From assembly GCA_023256515.1 (NCBI GenBank), contig JAGDYD010000017.1:1-38454 (forward strand): a stretch of 38,454 nucleotides of DNA. The letters are read 5' to 3'. The DNA comes from Microcaldota archaeon (GTDB lineage Archaea; Micrarchaeota; Micrarchaeia; Micrarchaeales; CABMGC01). The position numbers were made by a program, and so were the translations under genes. This document shows positions 18,047 to 28,617 of this stretch, piece by piece. Each line of letters starts with the position of its first letter. The first letter of the stretch is position 1. The notes beneath the pieces were generated by a model that was not told where the DNA came from, made no database searches, and saw nothing but the letters and a program-made list of their open reading frames with translations.

Positions 18047-19371
18047 TGGAGCCCTCAGACATATTGAAGATCTTAAAGGATGAAGGCTTTGATGAAGCAG
18101 TGGTCTCAACTTCTTCTACTAGGTCTATATACATCAAGATAGCAAATTCAAAAGTTGATTCAATAGTTGAGAAAAAGAATGAGCGCGGAAGGCTCTTTGT
18201 AAGCAAAGAGAAGAAGGTTGCATTCTCGAATATAGAAAGACCAGACAAGCAAAGCATAAAGCTTGCTATACTAAATTTAAAGCAGGCAATAAATATTGCT
18301 GAGCCTAAGCCTGATTATTATGGGATAGCAGAAGGCCCATTTAAATACAGGTCTAATTTTATTTTTGACAAAAAGATATCAGAGATAAGCATAGAGGAAG
18401 CATCTGAAATAGCGAACCAAGCAATAAGCGAGTTTGATGTAGAAAATATTGCAGGAACTTTGCACCTTTCCAGCTATACTTATTCAATAGCTACTACAAA
18501 AAGAGTTGAAGCCTCTACTATGGGCACAGAGGCGAGGCTCTCTCTAAGAATATTCAAAAACGGCTTCTCGATGCAAGATTATATAGCAAGCAGGCAATTA
18601 AAAGAGATAGATGTATCTAAAATAAAAAACAGCATAAGCATGCTGGAATATACTAATGACACTGGCAAGGTAAAAAGTGGAAAATACGACATAATATATA
18701 TGAGAAGCCCAGCAGGCCTGCTCTTTTCTAATGTAAACGATATGGCTTGCATAGACAGTGTAGAAATGGGTAGCTTTTTGTCTAACAAACTTGGTGATAA
18801 AATTGCAAACAGAGATTTAAGCATATATGATGATGGCTCAATAGAAAGTGGAATAGACTCTTCGCCTTTTGATGAAGAGGGCTACCCCACTCAAAGAACC
18901 CCAATAATAAAAAATGGCATATTGAAAAGCTACCTGCACAATTATTCTACAGCAAAGAAATATAATACAAAGAGCACAGGAAATGCTGGATTGGTTAATC
19001 CTAGCCCGAATACAATGGTGCTCTATCATAGAAAAAAGAAGAGTCTTGAAAAACTAATTTCAAGCATAGACAAAGGTATTATAGTTACAAATACTTGGTA
19101 TACAAGATTCAGCAACTATCTTAAGGGCGATTTCTCCACAGTGCCCAGAGACTTGGCAATATATGTAGAAAAAGGTTCGCCTAAATTTGTTATAAAGAAC
19201 CTCGGTTCAAGTTTTGGCATAGGTATAAGGATAAGTGATAATATTTTAAGGATGCTTGAAAAAACAACTTCTGTTGTTAACGATACTACTCAATCAACAT
19301 CTTGGGATTCTGATAGCTATTATTATACTCCAAGCGTACTTGTGGAAGAAGTAAATATTTCAACAGTATAG
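18046..19371 (+). CDS. pmbA: TldE/PmbA-family protein
   Basis: Follows tldD; PFDEEGYPTQRTPIIKNGILKSYLHNYSTAKKYNTKSTGNAG. Confidence 0.9.
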   Translation: MEPSDILKILKDEGFDEAVVSTSSTRSIYIKIANSKVDSIVEKKNERGRLFVSKEKKVAFSNIERPDKQSIKLAILNLKQAINIAEPKPDYYGIAEGPFKYRSNFIFDKKISEISIEEASEIANQAISEFDVENIAGTLHLSSYTYSIATTKRVEASTMGTEARLSLRIFKNGFSMQDYIASRQLKEIDVSKIKNSISMLEYTNDTGKVKSGKYDIIYMRSPAGLLFSNVNDMACIDSVEMGSFLSNKLGDKIANRDLSIYDDGSIESGIDSSPFDEEGYPTQRTPIIKNGILKSYLHNYSTAKKYNTKSTGNAGLVNPSPNTMVLYHRKKKSLEKLISSIDKGIIVTNTWYTRFSNYLKGDFSTVPRDLAIYVEKGSPKFVIKNLGSSFGIGIRISDNILRMLEKTTSVVNDTTQSTSWDSDSYYYTPSVLVEEVNISTV

Positions 19372-19419
19372 TTTTTATATTTATTATAGCCATTTTTACT
19401 GTAAAATCCTGGTGATTTC

Positions 19420-19776
19420 TTGAAAGTTTGGGTAGATAAGACAAAGTGTACAGGATGCGCTCATTGCCATGATGTATGCCCTGTAGCAGTTTTCGAGATG
19501 AAAGACAGGACTGCAAATGATGTAAATAGTGATGTAGCGCCTCCAGAACAGCAATGGAATGGAAAGATAAACCCAGAAGTATATGCAAAGTGGAAGGATG
19601 TGCAAGACGGGCATCGTCATTTTGCAGATAAATATGAAAACGGGAGCGGTGGCTTGTCAGTCGCGGTAAATGGCGAAGCATGCATACTATGCCAAGCATG
19701 CTTGATAGAATGCGAAGGAGAGTGCATAACAATAGTCGACGATACTGGCTCTGAATATCATTCAATATACAAGTAA
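19420..19776 (+). CDS. 2[4Fe-4S] ferredoxin with long inter-cluster insertion
   Basis: CTGCAHCHDVCP and CILCQACLIEC motifs separated by about 66 aa; TTG start after GGTGAT. Confidence 0.88.
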   Translation: MKVWVDKTKCTGCAHCHDVCPVAVFEMKDRTANDVNSDVAPPEQQWNGKINPEVYAKWKDVQDGHRHFADKYENGSGGLSVAVNGEACILCQACLIECEGECITIVDDTGSEYHSIYK

Positions 19777-19791
19777 TAATTTCTTTTATTT

Positions 19792-20496
19792 TTACTGCTT
19801 CTTGTTTTGTATCAAATTCTTGTTCTGAATGTAGCCATTTATAAATATCTCTGAAGATAGTTTAAATCTAGAGACGCTATGCAAGAAAACCCTGCCTTTC
19901 CCTTCAAATTTTGCAAGGAATAAGCCTACACCTCCAAATAGAGCTGTTCTTATATTATCTACAAATCTTATCTTATAGCTTAGCGTAGAATCGAATCCTG
20001 CTATATGCCCAGGCTCTACCTCCAATGCTTTTGTTCCGTCAAGGTCATATTCTATCATATCTCCAACAGTATGTATGAATACAGTACCAGATCCTTCAAA
20101 CTTCTGTAGTATAAGGCCAGCTCCTCCGAAAAACGCAGCACCTATGCTTACTGTTTGCATTGTGAATTTTACAGAATCTTGCGCAGCTAGAAAAGCATAA
20201 TGCTCTGCTATAAAGGCTTCACCATCGTCAATATCTATAGCCTTTATCTTTCCAGGCATAACGCCAGACATAGAAACTACTCCAGGGGAATCTTTTGCAT
20301 AAAACTCTGTAAGCAGAGCTGTTGCACCAGTTATCTTTCTTTCTATTGCGCCAATAACTCCCCCCACAAGCCTTGGGGTCATCACCACATTCTCGCTTTT
20401 ACTCAAAAGTTTGCCAGAATCTCCATATACTTTTTCTCCTTGGTCAAGCCCTATATCTAAAGACTGCATAGAGTTGCCAATTATGCTATATTTCAT
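19792..20496 (-). CDS. AIM24/TIGR00266-family protein
   Basis: GNSMQSLDIGLDQGEKVYGDSGKLLSKSENV..., C-terminal GGVGLFLAKFEGKGRVFLHS. Confidence 0.85.
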   Translation of the reverse strand: MKYSIIGNSMQSLDIGLDQGEKVYGDSGKLLSKSENVVMTPRLVGGVIGAIERKITGATALLTEFYAKDSPGVVSMSGVMPGKIKAIDIDDGEAFIAEHYAFLAAQDSVKFTMQTVSIGAAFFGGAGLILQKFEGSGTVFIHTVGDMIEYDLDGTKALEVEPGHIAGFDSTLSYKIRFVDNIRTALFGGVGLFLAKFEGKGRVFLHSVSRFKLSSEIFINGYIQNKNLIQNKKQ

Positions 20497-20500
20497 TTAA

Positions 20501-22357
20501 TCACTTTGTTAAAATATCAATCTCTTTATTCATTTCTTCCCCATCTATGTTGAATCTATATCTTGACATTACTCCTGCAATTATCTTGCCTTTATCATTT
20601 CCATACTTGCTTATCTCTTCTTTTAATATTTTTTCCAATTCGCTTCCAGATATGCGTTGGAGACCTTTTTCTTCTATTATCCTCTCGACTTCTTTGCAAT
20701 CTTTTGGAAGTGCTTTCAATATAGGCTCAAAGGCTTGCTTGGTTATCTTTTTGTCCATATATTTTTTGAATATGCATATTAGTGTGTCGTTTCCTATTGA
20801 ATCTACATCAAATCCTTCTCTCTTGAGCTCTTTCATCTTCTGCAACAGTATGCTTGCAATAAGCTGGTGCTCTCCTTTTATCTTCTCAGAAATATACAAA
20901 TAATCATGAAGCTTCTGTGACCTTATCAATTGTTCAACTATCTGCCTGTTGCCTATCTCTTTATTTAATCTCTTTTCAAGCTCATCTATATTTGGAGCTT
21001 CTTTCTTGAGCTTCTCATATAACTCATGGTCTGCCAATATAGGCCTTTCATCAGTTTCTGGATACATTCTAGAGCTGCCAGGAAGGGGCCTCATAAATTT
21101 TGTTATATTCTTCTTAGCATCTATAGATCTTGTCTCCTTTGGAACCCCTTTTATTGCGTATTCTGCCCTATAAATGGCAAGAGGCATAGCCTTCTCCACC
21201 TTCTCTTTTTCTCCTGCTATGAGCATAAATCCATCGTTGGCCTCTAAGCCAAGCTTAATTGACAATTCTCTAATCTCTTTTTCAGAAATGCCATATCCCT
21301 TGAGGTCTTCATCGCTGTGTATTATGCCGCCTATGCCCACAGCCTTTACATAATCGCTTATCTCGCTTCCAAGCCTCCTGTCTGGGTTTATCTCTTTTCC
21401 AATCAGGCCTTTAAATCCTGAGAGCTTGACAGCAAAAACAACTCCATTGTCTTTTATTGCATTTTTAATAATCCTTGATTCTGTATTCAGAAATATTGAA
21501 GTGGCATCTATAGCCTTACCAACCTCTGCATGCCTCTCTCTGAGCTCTTTGCTTATCTCTATCAGTTTTAATTGCCTCTCTACCTCATTTTCAATTACCT
21601 CATCCATAGAATCCAAGTCTTGGAATCCTTTTATCTCTACTCTGGCCCCATCTTTTATGGAAATGTTAACATCTTGCCTTATTGTCCCTATGCCTCTCTG
21701 CACCTTTCCTGTTAGCCTTATGAGAAGGCCTATCCTCATAGCGACCTCTTTTGCTTCAGATGGGTCTTTTATCTCAGGATCTGTATCTATCTCAACAAGT
21801 GGTATGCCGAGCCTGTTAATATTATATACAACCTTCTCGTTGTTTGATTCTTCTATACCGCTTGATTCCTCCTCTAGGAAGATAGAAGGTATATTTATCT
21901 TCCTTCCATTTATATCCAATGAGCCGCCATAGCCAATGAGCATGGTTCTTTGGAAAGCACTTGGGTCGCTGCCATCTACAACCTCTTTTCTCATTACTTC
22001 TATCTCATCAGGTATGTTGCAATTGAAAGTTGCAGCTATAAGATAAGATATGTTAAGCGCTTCTTCGTTTATCTTGTGAGGGGGCTCCTCATCCAGTTCA
22101 ACAAGGCATGAGCTTATGTCGTATACATTGTATATGAACCTCCTTCCTTTCATGCTTTCAAATCCTGTGGCTTTGTCCAATTCCCCTGTTTCGCCTACTA
22201 CTGCCCTTTGCATCCTCTCTACTTTCATTCCTGTCTTTTTACCTTCATTTATGGCATTGCAGGAGCAGAATAGCTTTTCTGTTGTTAATAATCTTTGGTG
22301 TATCTCTAAGCCGCATTTGAAGCCCAATTTTTCATAATATTCTTTTTCGTGCTTCAT
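20501..22357 (-). CDS. gatE: glutamyl-tRNA(Gln) amidotransferase subunit E
   Basis: KCGLEIHQRL, LEEESSGIEE, RLGIPLVEIDTDPEI, GTIRQDVNISI; adjacent to gatD. Confidence 0.96.
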   Translation of the reverse strand: MKHEKEYYEKLGFKCGLEIHQRLLTTEKLFCSCNAINEGKKTGMKVERMQRAVVGETGELDKATGFESMKGRRFIYNVYDISSCLVELDEEPPHKINEEALNISYLIAATFNCNIPDEIEVMRKEVVDGSDPSAFQRTMLIGYGGSLDINGRKINIPSIFLEEESSGIEESNNEKVVYNINRLGIPLVEIDTDPEIKDPSEAKEVAMRIGLLIRLTGKVQRGIGTIRQDVNISIKDGARVEIKGFQDLDSMDEVIENEVERQLKLIEISKELRERHAEVGKAIDATSIFLNTESRIIKNAIKDNGVVFAVKLSGFKGLIGKEINPDRRLGSEISDYVKAVGIGGIIHSDEDLKGYGISEKEIRELSIKLGLEANDGFMLIAGEKEKVEKAMPLAIYRAEYAIKGVPKETRSIDAKKNITKFMRPLPGSSRMYPETDERPILADHELYEKLKKEAPNIDELEKRLNKEIGNRQIVEQLIRSQKLHDYLYISEKIKGEHQLIASILLQKMKELKREGFDVDSIGNDTLICIFKKYMDKKITKQAFEPILKALPKDCKEVERIIEEKGLQRISGSELEKILKEEISKYGNDKGKIIAGVMSRYRFNIDGEEMNKEIDILTK

Positions 22358-23679
22358 ATAAACCAGTCTGCTTCAGATCTTTCTGTTATCTCTCCAGCCA
22401 AGTTGACATTCAGCAGTTTTTCAGCTTCTTCCTTTTTGTAATTTCCAAGTAGGAAGCCAAGCTTTACATATGCAACTTCTGGAAGCATGTCTTCACAGTA
22501 TATTGCACCTGCATTGCTCAATAGCCTTAAGTTTCTATATACATTTGGGTTTACCCTACCATATAAGCACTGCGATGTTATTCCTATAATCATTCCAGAG
22601 TCGACAGCATTTTCAACCCTTTTAAGCCACGAGTAATCTGGATTCTGCGTCGATACTGGAGTGTGCCCAAGGCCTGTGCCCTCTATTATTATTCCTTTGT
22701 ATCCTTTAGACAAGTAATAATCGATTATCAATGGATCTGAATTTGGGTAAGCTTTCACAAGAGCCACTTTAGGCTCATAGCCTATAAGCAGCTTAAGCTC
22801 CTTTTTTTCGCTCTCTACCTTTCTGTAATTGCTTGTATACTCTATACTGCCTTCTCTGCTTATCCTTGCAATAGGCTTGTTGTTTATGGGCTTAAAAGCA
22901 TCTCTTCTTGATGTATGCATTTTCCTTGCCTTCGTGCCTCTTATGGCGCTGCAATATGTATCAGAAGAGCTTTCATGCATGCATATAACTACTTCTGCTA
23001 TATCACTTTTAGAGGCCAAGTGTGCAGAGCATATCAAATTCATAAACGCATCGCTAGAGCCTCTGTCGCTACTCCTTTGTGAACCAGTCATTACTACAGG
23101 CGCATTCAATCCATTGAGCATAAAGCTCAATGCAGCAGAAGTGTAGTGCATGGTATCTGTTCCATGCGTTATTACTACTCCTCTATTCTTTTTCAGTGCA
23201 TCCGCAACAGCCTTTGCAATTTTTTGCCATTCAACAAAAGTCATGTCTTCGCTTGCTACACTCATCAAAGGGTTTAAGTCTATATTGGCTATCCCTTCAA
23301 GCTCTGGAACTTCAGCAAGCAATTCTTCTGGCTTTGTAAGCATGAATACTCCACCACTTTTATAATCTATCTTGCTCCCTATTGTGCCCCCAGTATATAT
23401 TAAGCCGATATCTGGCAACTCTTTTTTGTGCTTTATAGAAATTGTTTTTGGGCTCTCAATGCTCTTGCTTTTTATCTTCTCTATTTTTGAACCTTTTTCG
23501 AACTTTATACCTATATTATAACCATTTTCTAGCTTTATTACTAATATGCTGTTGTCTCCAAGCTCAGGCCTTGGCATAAGCGTTCCTTTGAACTCTCCTT
23601 TTTTAGAAATTAGCTTTATCTCATCTCCTGGTTCTATGTTCTGCTTTTTAAGTTCTTTTTCTATCTCTTCAGAATACAT
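22354..23679 (-). CDS. gatD: glutamyl-tRNA(Gln) amidotransferase subunit D
   Basis: Asparaginase-like GLIYTGGTIGSKID and VVITHGTDTMHYTSAALSF. Confidence 0.96.
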   Translation of the reverse strand: MYSEEIEKELKKQNIEPGDEIKLISKKGEFKGTLMPRPELGDNSILVIKLENGYNIGIKFEKGSKIEKIKSKSIESPKTISIKHKKELPDIGLIYTGGTIGSKIDYKSGGVFMLTKPEELLAEVPELEGIANIDLNPLMSVASEDMTFVEWQKIAKAVADALKKNRGVVITHGTDTMHYTSAALSFMLNGLNAPVVMTGSQRSSDRGSSDAFMNLICSAHLASKSDIAEVVICMHESSSDTYCSAIRGTKARKMHTSRRDAFKPINNKPIARISREGSIEYTSNYRKVESEKKELKLLIGYEPKVALVKAYPNSDPLIIDYYLSKGYKGIIIEGTGLGHTPVSTQNPDYSWLKRVENAVDSGMIIGITSQCLYGRVNPNVYRNLRLLSNAGAIYCEDMLPEVAYVKLGFLLGNYKKEEAEKLLNVNLAGEITERSEADWFI

Positions 23680-23727
23680 AAATTAAAATTGGATAAAGAG
23701 ATTTAAATTACTTCTCTCTTGCTATAA

Positions 23728-25005
23728 TTAATTTGCTTTTGCTTCGCCTATTAGGCATGCGGAAGAATTGCCTGTTAGCTCAACCTCTACAAAATCTCCT
23801 AGCTTGACATTTCCAAAAACAGCTATTTGGTTGTATCTCTCATCTCTTCCTGAAAAAGATTTTTCATTTTTTTCTGTTATAAGCACTTTCCTCATTTCTC
23901 CTATGTGCTTTTCCCTCTCTTTAAATTGAAAATCTCTTACAAACCTTGAAAGCCTTATGCTTCTCCTTTTAATTTCTTTATCATCTAGCTGTTTTAGCTT
24001 GCTTGCAGGTGCATGCGGCCTAGCTCCAAATTTAGATATATTTACTACCTCTGGCTTAATCTCGCCAAGCAACTCTATGCTTTTTTCGAAATCTTCTTCG
24101 CTTTCTGTTGGATAGCCAACTATAACATCTGTAGCTATAGTTGCTGAAAGTTTTTTCCTTATTTCATTCACATATGACTTGAATTCATCTACAGTATACC
24201 TTCTTCCCATATCTTTCAATATTTTGTCGCTGCCAGATTGCACAGGCAGATGGAAGAACTTGTAAACTTTTTTGCTTTTATATGCCTCTATAAGTGAGTC
24301 AAAATACCTGTGTAGGTGCTCTGGGTTAAGCATGCCAACCCTTATCATGAATTCCCCATCCAAATCAGATACCTTTTGCAAAAGCTCTGCTATGTTTGTT
24401 TTTCTGTCTAATCCATAGGCTCCTACATCCTGTGAGGTCAATTCAATCTCCTTTGCGCCATTCGATACTGCATTTTCAACAGCCTTCAGTATAAGCTCTT
24501 CAGAGAAGCTGTTTAATGGGCCTCTTGCAAACTTAGTTTCACAAAAAGTGCAATTGCTAAGGCATCCCTCACTTATTGGTATCCTCGCTATGATTGAATC
24601 ATTATCAATTCCATAAGCAAGCTTTTCTGATCTTTTGTACTTGTCATCGATTACATTTCTTCCTATTTTTATGCTTTCTATAACATCAACTATATCTTGT
24701 ACATTGCTAGTTGTTAATATGCTGGCTTCTGGAACCAATTTGACAACTTTCTCTTTATCTGCGCTTACAAGGCAGCCTGCTACAATAAGCTTTTTGCCTA
24801 AGTTTCTCAACTTACTTAGCCTATAAAGTATTTTATTCTCTGTGGGGGTTTTGACTGTGCATGTGTTTATTATTATATAATCAGCATCTTTTAAGTATCT
24901 ACCATACTCTACCTCATATCCATTCTTCTTTAGAAGGTTTCCCATTATTCTGCTGTCCGCCTGATTTAATGTACAGCCGTATGTTTCTATGACAACCTTT
25001 TCCAT
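23728..25005 (-). CDS. tRNA methylthiotransferase, MiaB/CDKAL1-like radical SAM
   Basis: VIETYGCTLNQADS, NTCTVKTPTENK, ISEGCLSNCTFCETKFARG, C-terminal TRAM region. Confidence 0.92.
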   Translation of the reverse strand: MEKVVIETYGCTLNQADSRIMGNLLKKNGYEVEYGRYLKDADYIIINTCTVKTPTENKILYRLSKLRNLGKKLIVAGCLVSADKEKVVKLVPEASILTTSNVQDIVDVIESIKIGRNVIDDKYKRSEKLAYGIDNDSIIARIPISEGCLSNCTFCETKFARGPLNSFSEELILKAVENAVSNGAKEIELTSQDVGAYGLDRKTNIAELLQKVSDLDGEFMIRVGMLNPEHLHRYFDSLIEAYKSKKVYKFFHLPVQSGSDKILKDMGRRYTVDEFKSYVNEIRKKLSATIATDVIVGYPTESEEDFEKSIELLGEIKPEVVNISKFGARPHAPASKLKQLDDKEIKRRSIRLSRFVRDFQFKEREKHIGEMRKVLITEKNEKSFSGRDERYNQIAVFGNVKLGDFVEVELTGNSSACLIGEAKAN

Positions 25006-25224
25006 TCTCTATACCTCCTTCTAACCTATTATTTTTAATATTCAGTTATAAATTACTTTTTGTATATCATTTTGTTCAAGGGATTTGCTCTAATCTAAAC
25101 TTTTATAAGAATCTAGCTTGACGTATAGTAATTCCAATACCTTACTTTTCAAGAAATGGGAAAGTTTTTATTGATTTATATTACATAATTATATCCATAA
25201 TTTTGTCAATATGCGAGTGATTAT

Positions 25225-25419
25225 ATGATATGTGAGAGATGTGGAGCCGAGATATATAAATACAGTACCTGCAGGTATTGCAAAAGGAAGATTTGCAATG
25301 ATTGTGTTAAAAGTTCCAAAAGGGTAAGCAAGACTGTAAGGATAGTAATATGCAAAGACTGCTGGACAAATGTAAACAATAGGAAGGCTTTCAAAAGCGC
25401 AAATGCCGAAAACTATTGA
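25225..25419 (+). CDS. small zinc-ribbon/zinc-finger protein
   Basis: 64 aa with four CxxC pairs: CERC, CRYC, CNDC, CKDC; start preceded by GTGAT-N3. Confidence 0.75.
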   Translation: MICERCGAEIYKYSTCRYCKRKICNDCVKSSKRVSKTVRIVICKDCWTNVNNRKAFKSANAENY

Positions 25420-28400
25420 TTAGCTTTCTTTTCTATTTCTATTATTATTTCTTCTTCCAGTATATCAAATTTCTTCCCTTTTAAATCATGTGATTCTTCT
25501 ATAGATACTGCATTTGCCTCTTTCATTAGCTCTTTATACTTGGCCTTTATTATCTTCTCAAGGTTTCCTGATGTGCTATATTTTATTGCTATTTTATCTA
25601 CTTTCTTAAGCCCTAGCTCTTTCCTCATGATTTGTATTCTTCTTGCTAGCTCTCTATATATAGCCTCTTCAACGAGTTCATTGCTTAGGTTTGGATCAAC
25701 GTAGGCTATTCCATATTCAAATTTTGCAGCATCTGTATTCTGCTCTTTCTCTATTATCACAAAATGTTCTGGCCTTATATTAAATACTCCTTTTTCTGTG
25801 TGCAATTCGTAATAGCCTTTCTTGCCAATCTCTTCTTCTATTGCATTTGCATCGGAGCTTTTCAAAGCTTCTGCAACAACCTGTGAATTTTCCTTAAACT
25901 CTGGCCCTATTTTCTGGAATATAGGCTTAACAATCTTTTCTATGCCGCTTACTTTCTTTATTTCTAGCTTCTTTATATTTGTATAATCTTCTATAATTGG
26001 CGATAGCTTTTCTATGGCTTCTAAGGCATAATCATCTTTGACCTCTATGGTAGCTTTGCTCAGCGGCCACCTTAGCTTAACTTTCGCCTTTTCCCTGCTA
26101 TTAAGTATAGCTGTCATAGCAGATATAGCTATCTCAAACTGCTGCTCTAGCTCTTTATCTACTAGGCTCTTTCTGTATTTAGGCCATTCATCTAGGAATA
26201 TACTCTCTTTGTATGCAAAGTTTTCAAGATAAAGCTTTTCTGCAGTGAAAGGAGCAAAAGGGGATATAAGTATCAATGTATTGTAGAACACATATTTCAT
26301 AGTGTCTATAGTTTCCTCAGCCTCTTTTTTGCTGCCATATATTACCCTTTTCTTTGCCATCTTTAGGTAGAATCTGCTGAAATCATCCAATATAAATTCT
26401 CTTAGTGCAGAGTTGGCCTTCTCTAAATTGTATCCATCTAAAGATTCATTTATGTAACTTATTAGGTTGTTTAGCCTAGAGATTATCCATTTGTTTATCT
26501 CACTTTTCTTTGATACCTTTATCTTTTCGCTTTTGTAGCCTATTGCATCTGAGTATTCATTTATCAAATTCGCTATGTTGTGCAGTATCATCAATGTTTT
26601 CTCTGCTTCTTTAAGCTCTGATTTTTTGAAAGGTATATCTAGCCACTGTGTATGGCTTGAGAACCAAAGCCTATAAGCATCTGCACTTGTTATCTTTATC
26701 AGCTCAGAGATTGGTATATAGTTGCCAAGGTGCTTGTGCATTTCCCTGCCATCTTCAGCAAGAAGCATGCCATCTACGACAACCTCTTTGTAAGGCGCTT
26801 TTTTATAAAGCATTACACTGCTTCTGAGCATGCTTGAGAACCAGCCCCTAAGTTGGTCTACTCCTTCTAATATCAAGTCAGCAGGGAAAAGCCTTTTGAA
26901 TTCCTCTTCACTCAGGCTTGCTTCAAAAGCTATGCTCGAGTCAAACCATACATCAAAAACATCGCTAATTCTGTGCATCTCTGAGCCGCACTTGTCGCAT
27001 TTTAATGTTACTCTATCAATATACGGCCTGTGCAAATCTTCTAAGCTGTTTACATAATCCTTTTCTAATGCTTTTTCCTTTAGCTCTGCCATGGAGCCTA
27101 TTACTTGTATATTTTCGCATTTATCGCATTTCCATATTGGTATTGGTATGCCCCAGAACCTCTGCCTTGATATGCACCAATCTGGAGAGCTTTCAAGAAC
27201 ATTCGCTTGCCATTCTTTTGCTTCTTTTGGATGCCAGTTTACTTTTTTGTTTGCATTAAGCAAGCCTTTCTTTATCTTAGTTATCTTTAGGAACCACTGG
27301 TCTGTTGCTTTGTAAATAAGCTTGCTTCCGCATCTCCAGCAATGTGGGTAACTATGCACTATTGTGCCTTTGCTTAAAAGCAGGCCCTTTTTCTCAACAT
27401 CTTCCATAACTTTTTGGTTTGCTTCATTAGGCACAAGCAAGCCTTCATATTTGCCTGCCTCTTTTGTATATCTAGAATGCTGGTCGACTGGTGAAAATGC
27501 AGGTATTTTGTTTTCTTTACCAAGCTTGTAATCATCTAATCCATGTCCTGGAGCAATATGCACCAATCCGCTTCCTTCGCTCATCGATACCATGGTTTCA
27601 GAGAATATCACTTTATGATATTTCCTGAAGCTTTTCTGTATTGGAACTTCATCTTCAAGAGGGCTTATGTAATATATACCTTCAAGCTCCTTTCCATAAA
27701 ATTCTTCTTCTATTATTGCACTTTCATTTAGATTAGAAACTACAGAATCTAGCCTATTCTTAGCAAATATCAAATCTTTGCCACCTATTTTTGCTTTTAC
27801 ATATTGTTCATTTGGATTTGCAGCTACGGACATATTTGCAGGTAGAGTCCAAGGGGTTGTGGTCCATATTAGCAAATATGTATTCTCATCTATATTTATC
27901 CTGGCTTTTGATCTTTTGGTATCCACCTTAAAAGCAACAAATATTGAAGGATCGCTTTCATCACTATATTCCACTTCTAAAGTGCCTTGAGCCAATACTG
28001 TTTCGCAGCTAGGGCAATAAGTCAAAGGCTTCCCTTCCTTATACAAAAGCCCCTTTTCACTAAGCCTTTTAAGTATATCCCAAGCTTTTTCTATGTAGCT
28101 TCTTCTATAAGGTATGTATGCATTTTCAAAATCTAGAGACACTCCGAACCTTAAGAAGTCTCTATTCATCTTTGGTATAAGTGAATCTACATATTCCCTG
28201 CACGCCTTTACAAAATTCTCTACGTTTATCTTTGATTCAAGCTCCTTCTTTGATTTTATCCCCATTGACTTTTCTACTGCATGCTCTACTGGCAGCCCGT
28301 GCACATCGTAGCCTGCCCTATCATGCACGTCATACCCTCTCATTCTTTTGTATCTTATAAAAATGTCTTTTGCACCCTTTACCCATATCTGCCCAGGATG

Positions 28401-28541
28401 CAATTCGCCACTTACATATGGTGGCCCATCTAAAAAGTAAAATGGCTTGTTTCCCCTATTTTTTGCACGCCATTTTTCAAGTATGCCATGTTCTTGCCAA
28501 TATTTTAATATCTCTTCTTCGTAATTCTCCATAGAATCCAC
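25413..28541 (-). CDS. ileS: isoleucyl-tRNA synthetase
   Basis: DGPPYVSGELHPGQIWVKGAKDI, WTTTPWTLPANMS, CISRQRFWGIPIP. Confidence 0.97.
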   Translation of the reverse strand: MDSMENYEEEILKYWQEHGILEKWRAKNRGNKPFYFLDGPPYVSGELHPGQIWVKGAKDIFIRYKRMRGYDVHDRAGYDVHGLPVEHAVEKSMGIKSKKELESKINVENFVKACREYVDSLIPKMNRDFLRFGVSLDFENAYIPYRRSYIEKAWDILKRLSEKGLLYKEGKPLTYCPSCETVLAQGTLEVEYSDESDPSIFVAFKVDTKRSKARINIDENTYLLIWTTTPWTLPANMSVAANPNEQYVKAKIGGKDLIFAKNRLDSVVSNLNESAIIEEEFYGKELEGIYYISPLEDEVPIQKSFRKYHKVIFSETMVSMSEGSGLVHIAPGHGLDDYKLGKENKIPAFSPVDQHSRYTKEAGKYEGLLVPNEANQKVMEDVEKKGLLLSKGTIVHSYPHCWRCGSKLIYKATDQWFLKITKIKKGLLNANKKVNWHPKEAKEWQANVLESSPDWCISRQRFWGIPIPIWKCDKCENIQVIGSMAELKEKALEKDYVNSLEDLHRPYIDRVTLKCDKCGSEMHRISDVFDVWFDSSIAFEASLSEEEFKRLFPADLILEGVDQLRGWFSSMLRSSVMLYKKAPYKEVVVDGMLLAEDGREMHKHLGNYIPISELIKITSADAYRLWFSSHTQWLDIPFKKSELKEAEKTLMILHNIANLINEYSDAIGYKSEKIKVSKKSEINKWIISRLNNLISYINESLDGYNLEKANSALREFILDDFSRFYLKMAKKRVIYGSKKEAEETIDTMKYVFYNTLILISPFAPFTAEKLYLENFAYKESIFLDEWPKYRKSLVDKELEQQFEIAISAMTAILNSREKAKVKLRWPLSKATIEVKDDYALEAIEKLSPIIEDYTNIKKLEIKKVSGIEKIVKPIFQKIGPEFKENSQVVAEALKSSDANAIEEEIGKKGYYELHTEKGVFNIRPEHFVIIEKEQNTDAAKFEYGIAYVDPNLSNELVEEAIYRELARRIQIMRKELGLKKVDKIAIKYSTSGNLEKIIKAKYKELMKEANAVSIEESHDLKGKKFDILEEEIIIEIEKKANQ

Positions 28542-28617
28542 TGAAACAAGTGTTTTTACTTTTAGTTCCTAAATATTAAAACTTTCTGTTTAATATATTA
28601 TAAGCTTTTGTGGTTTT

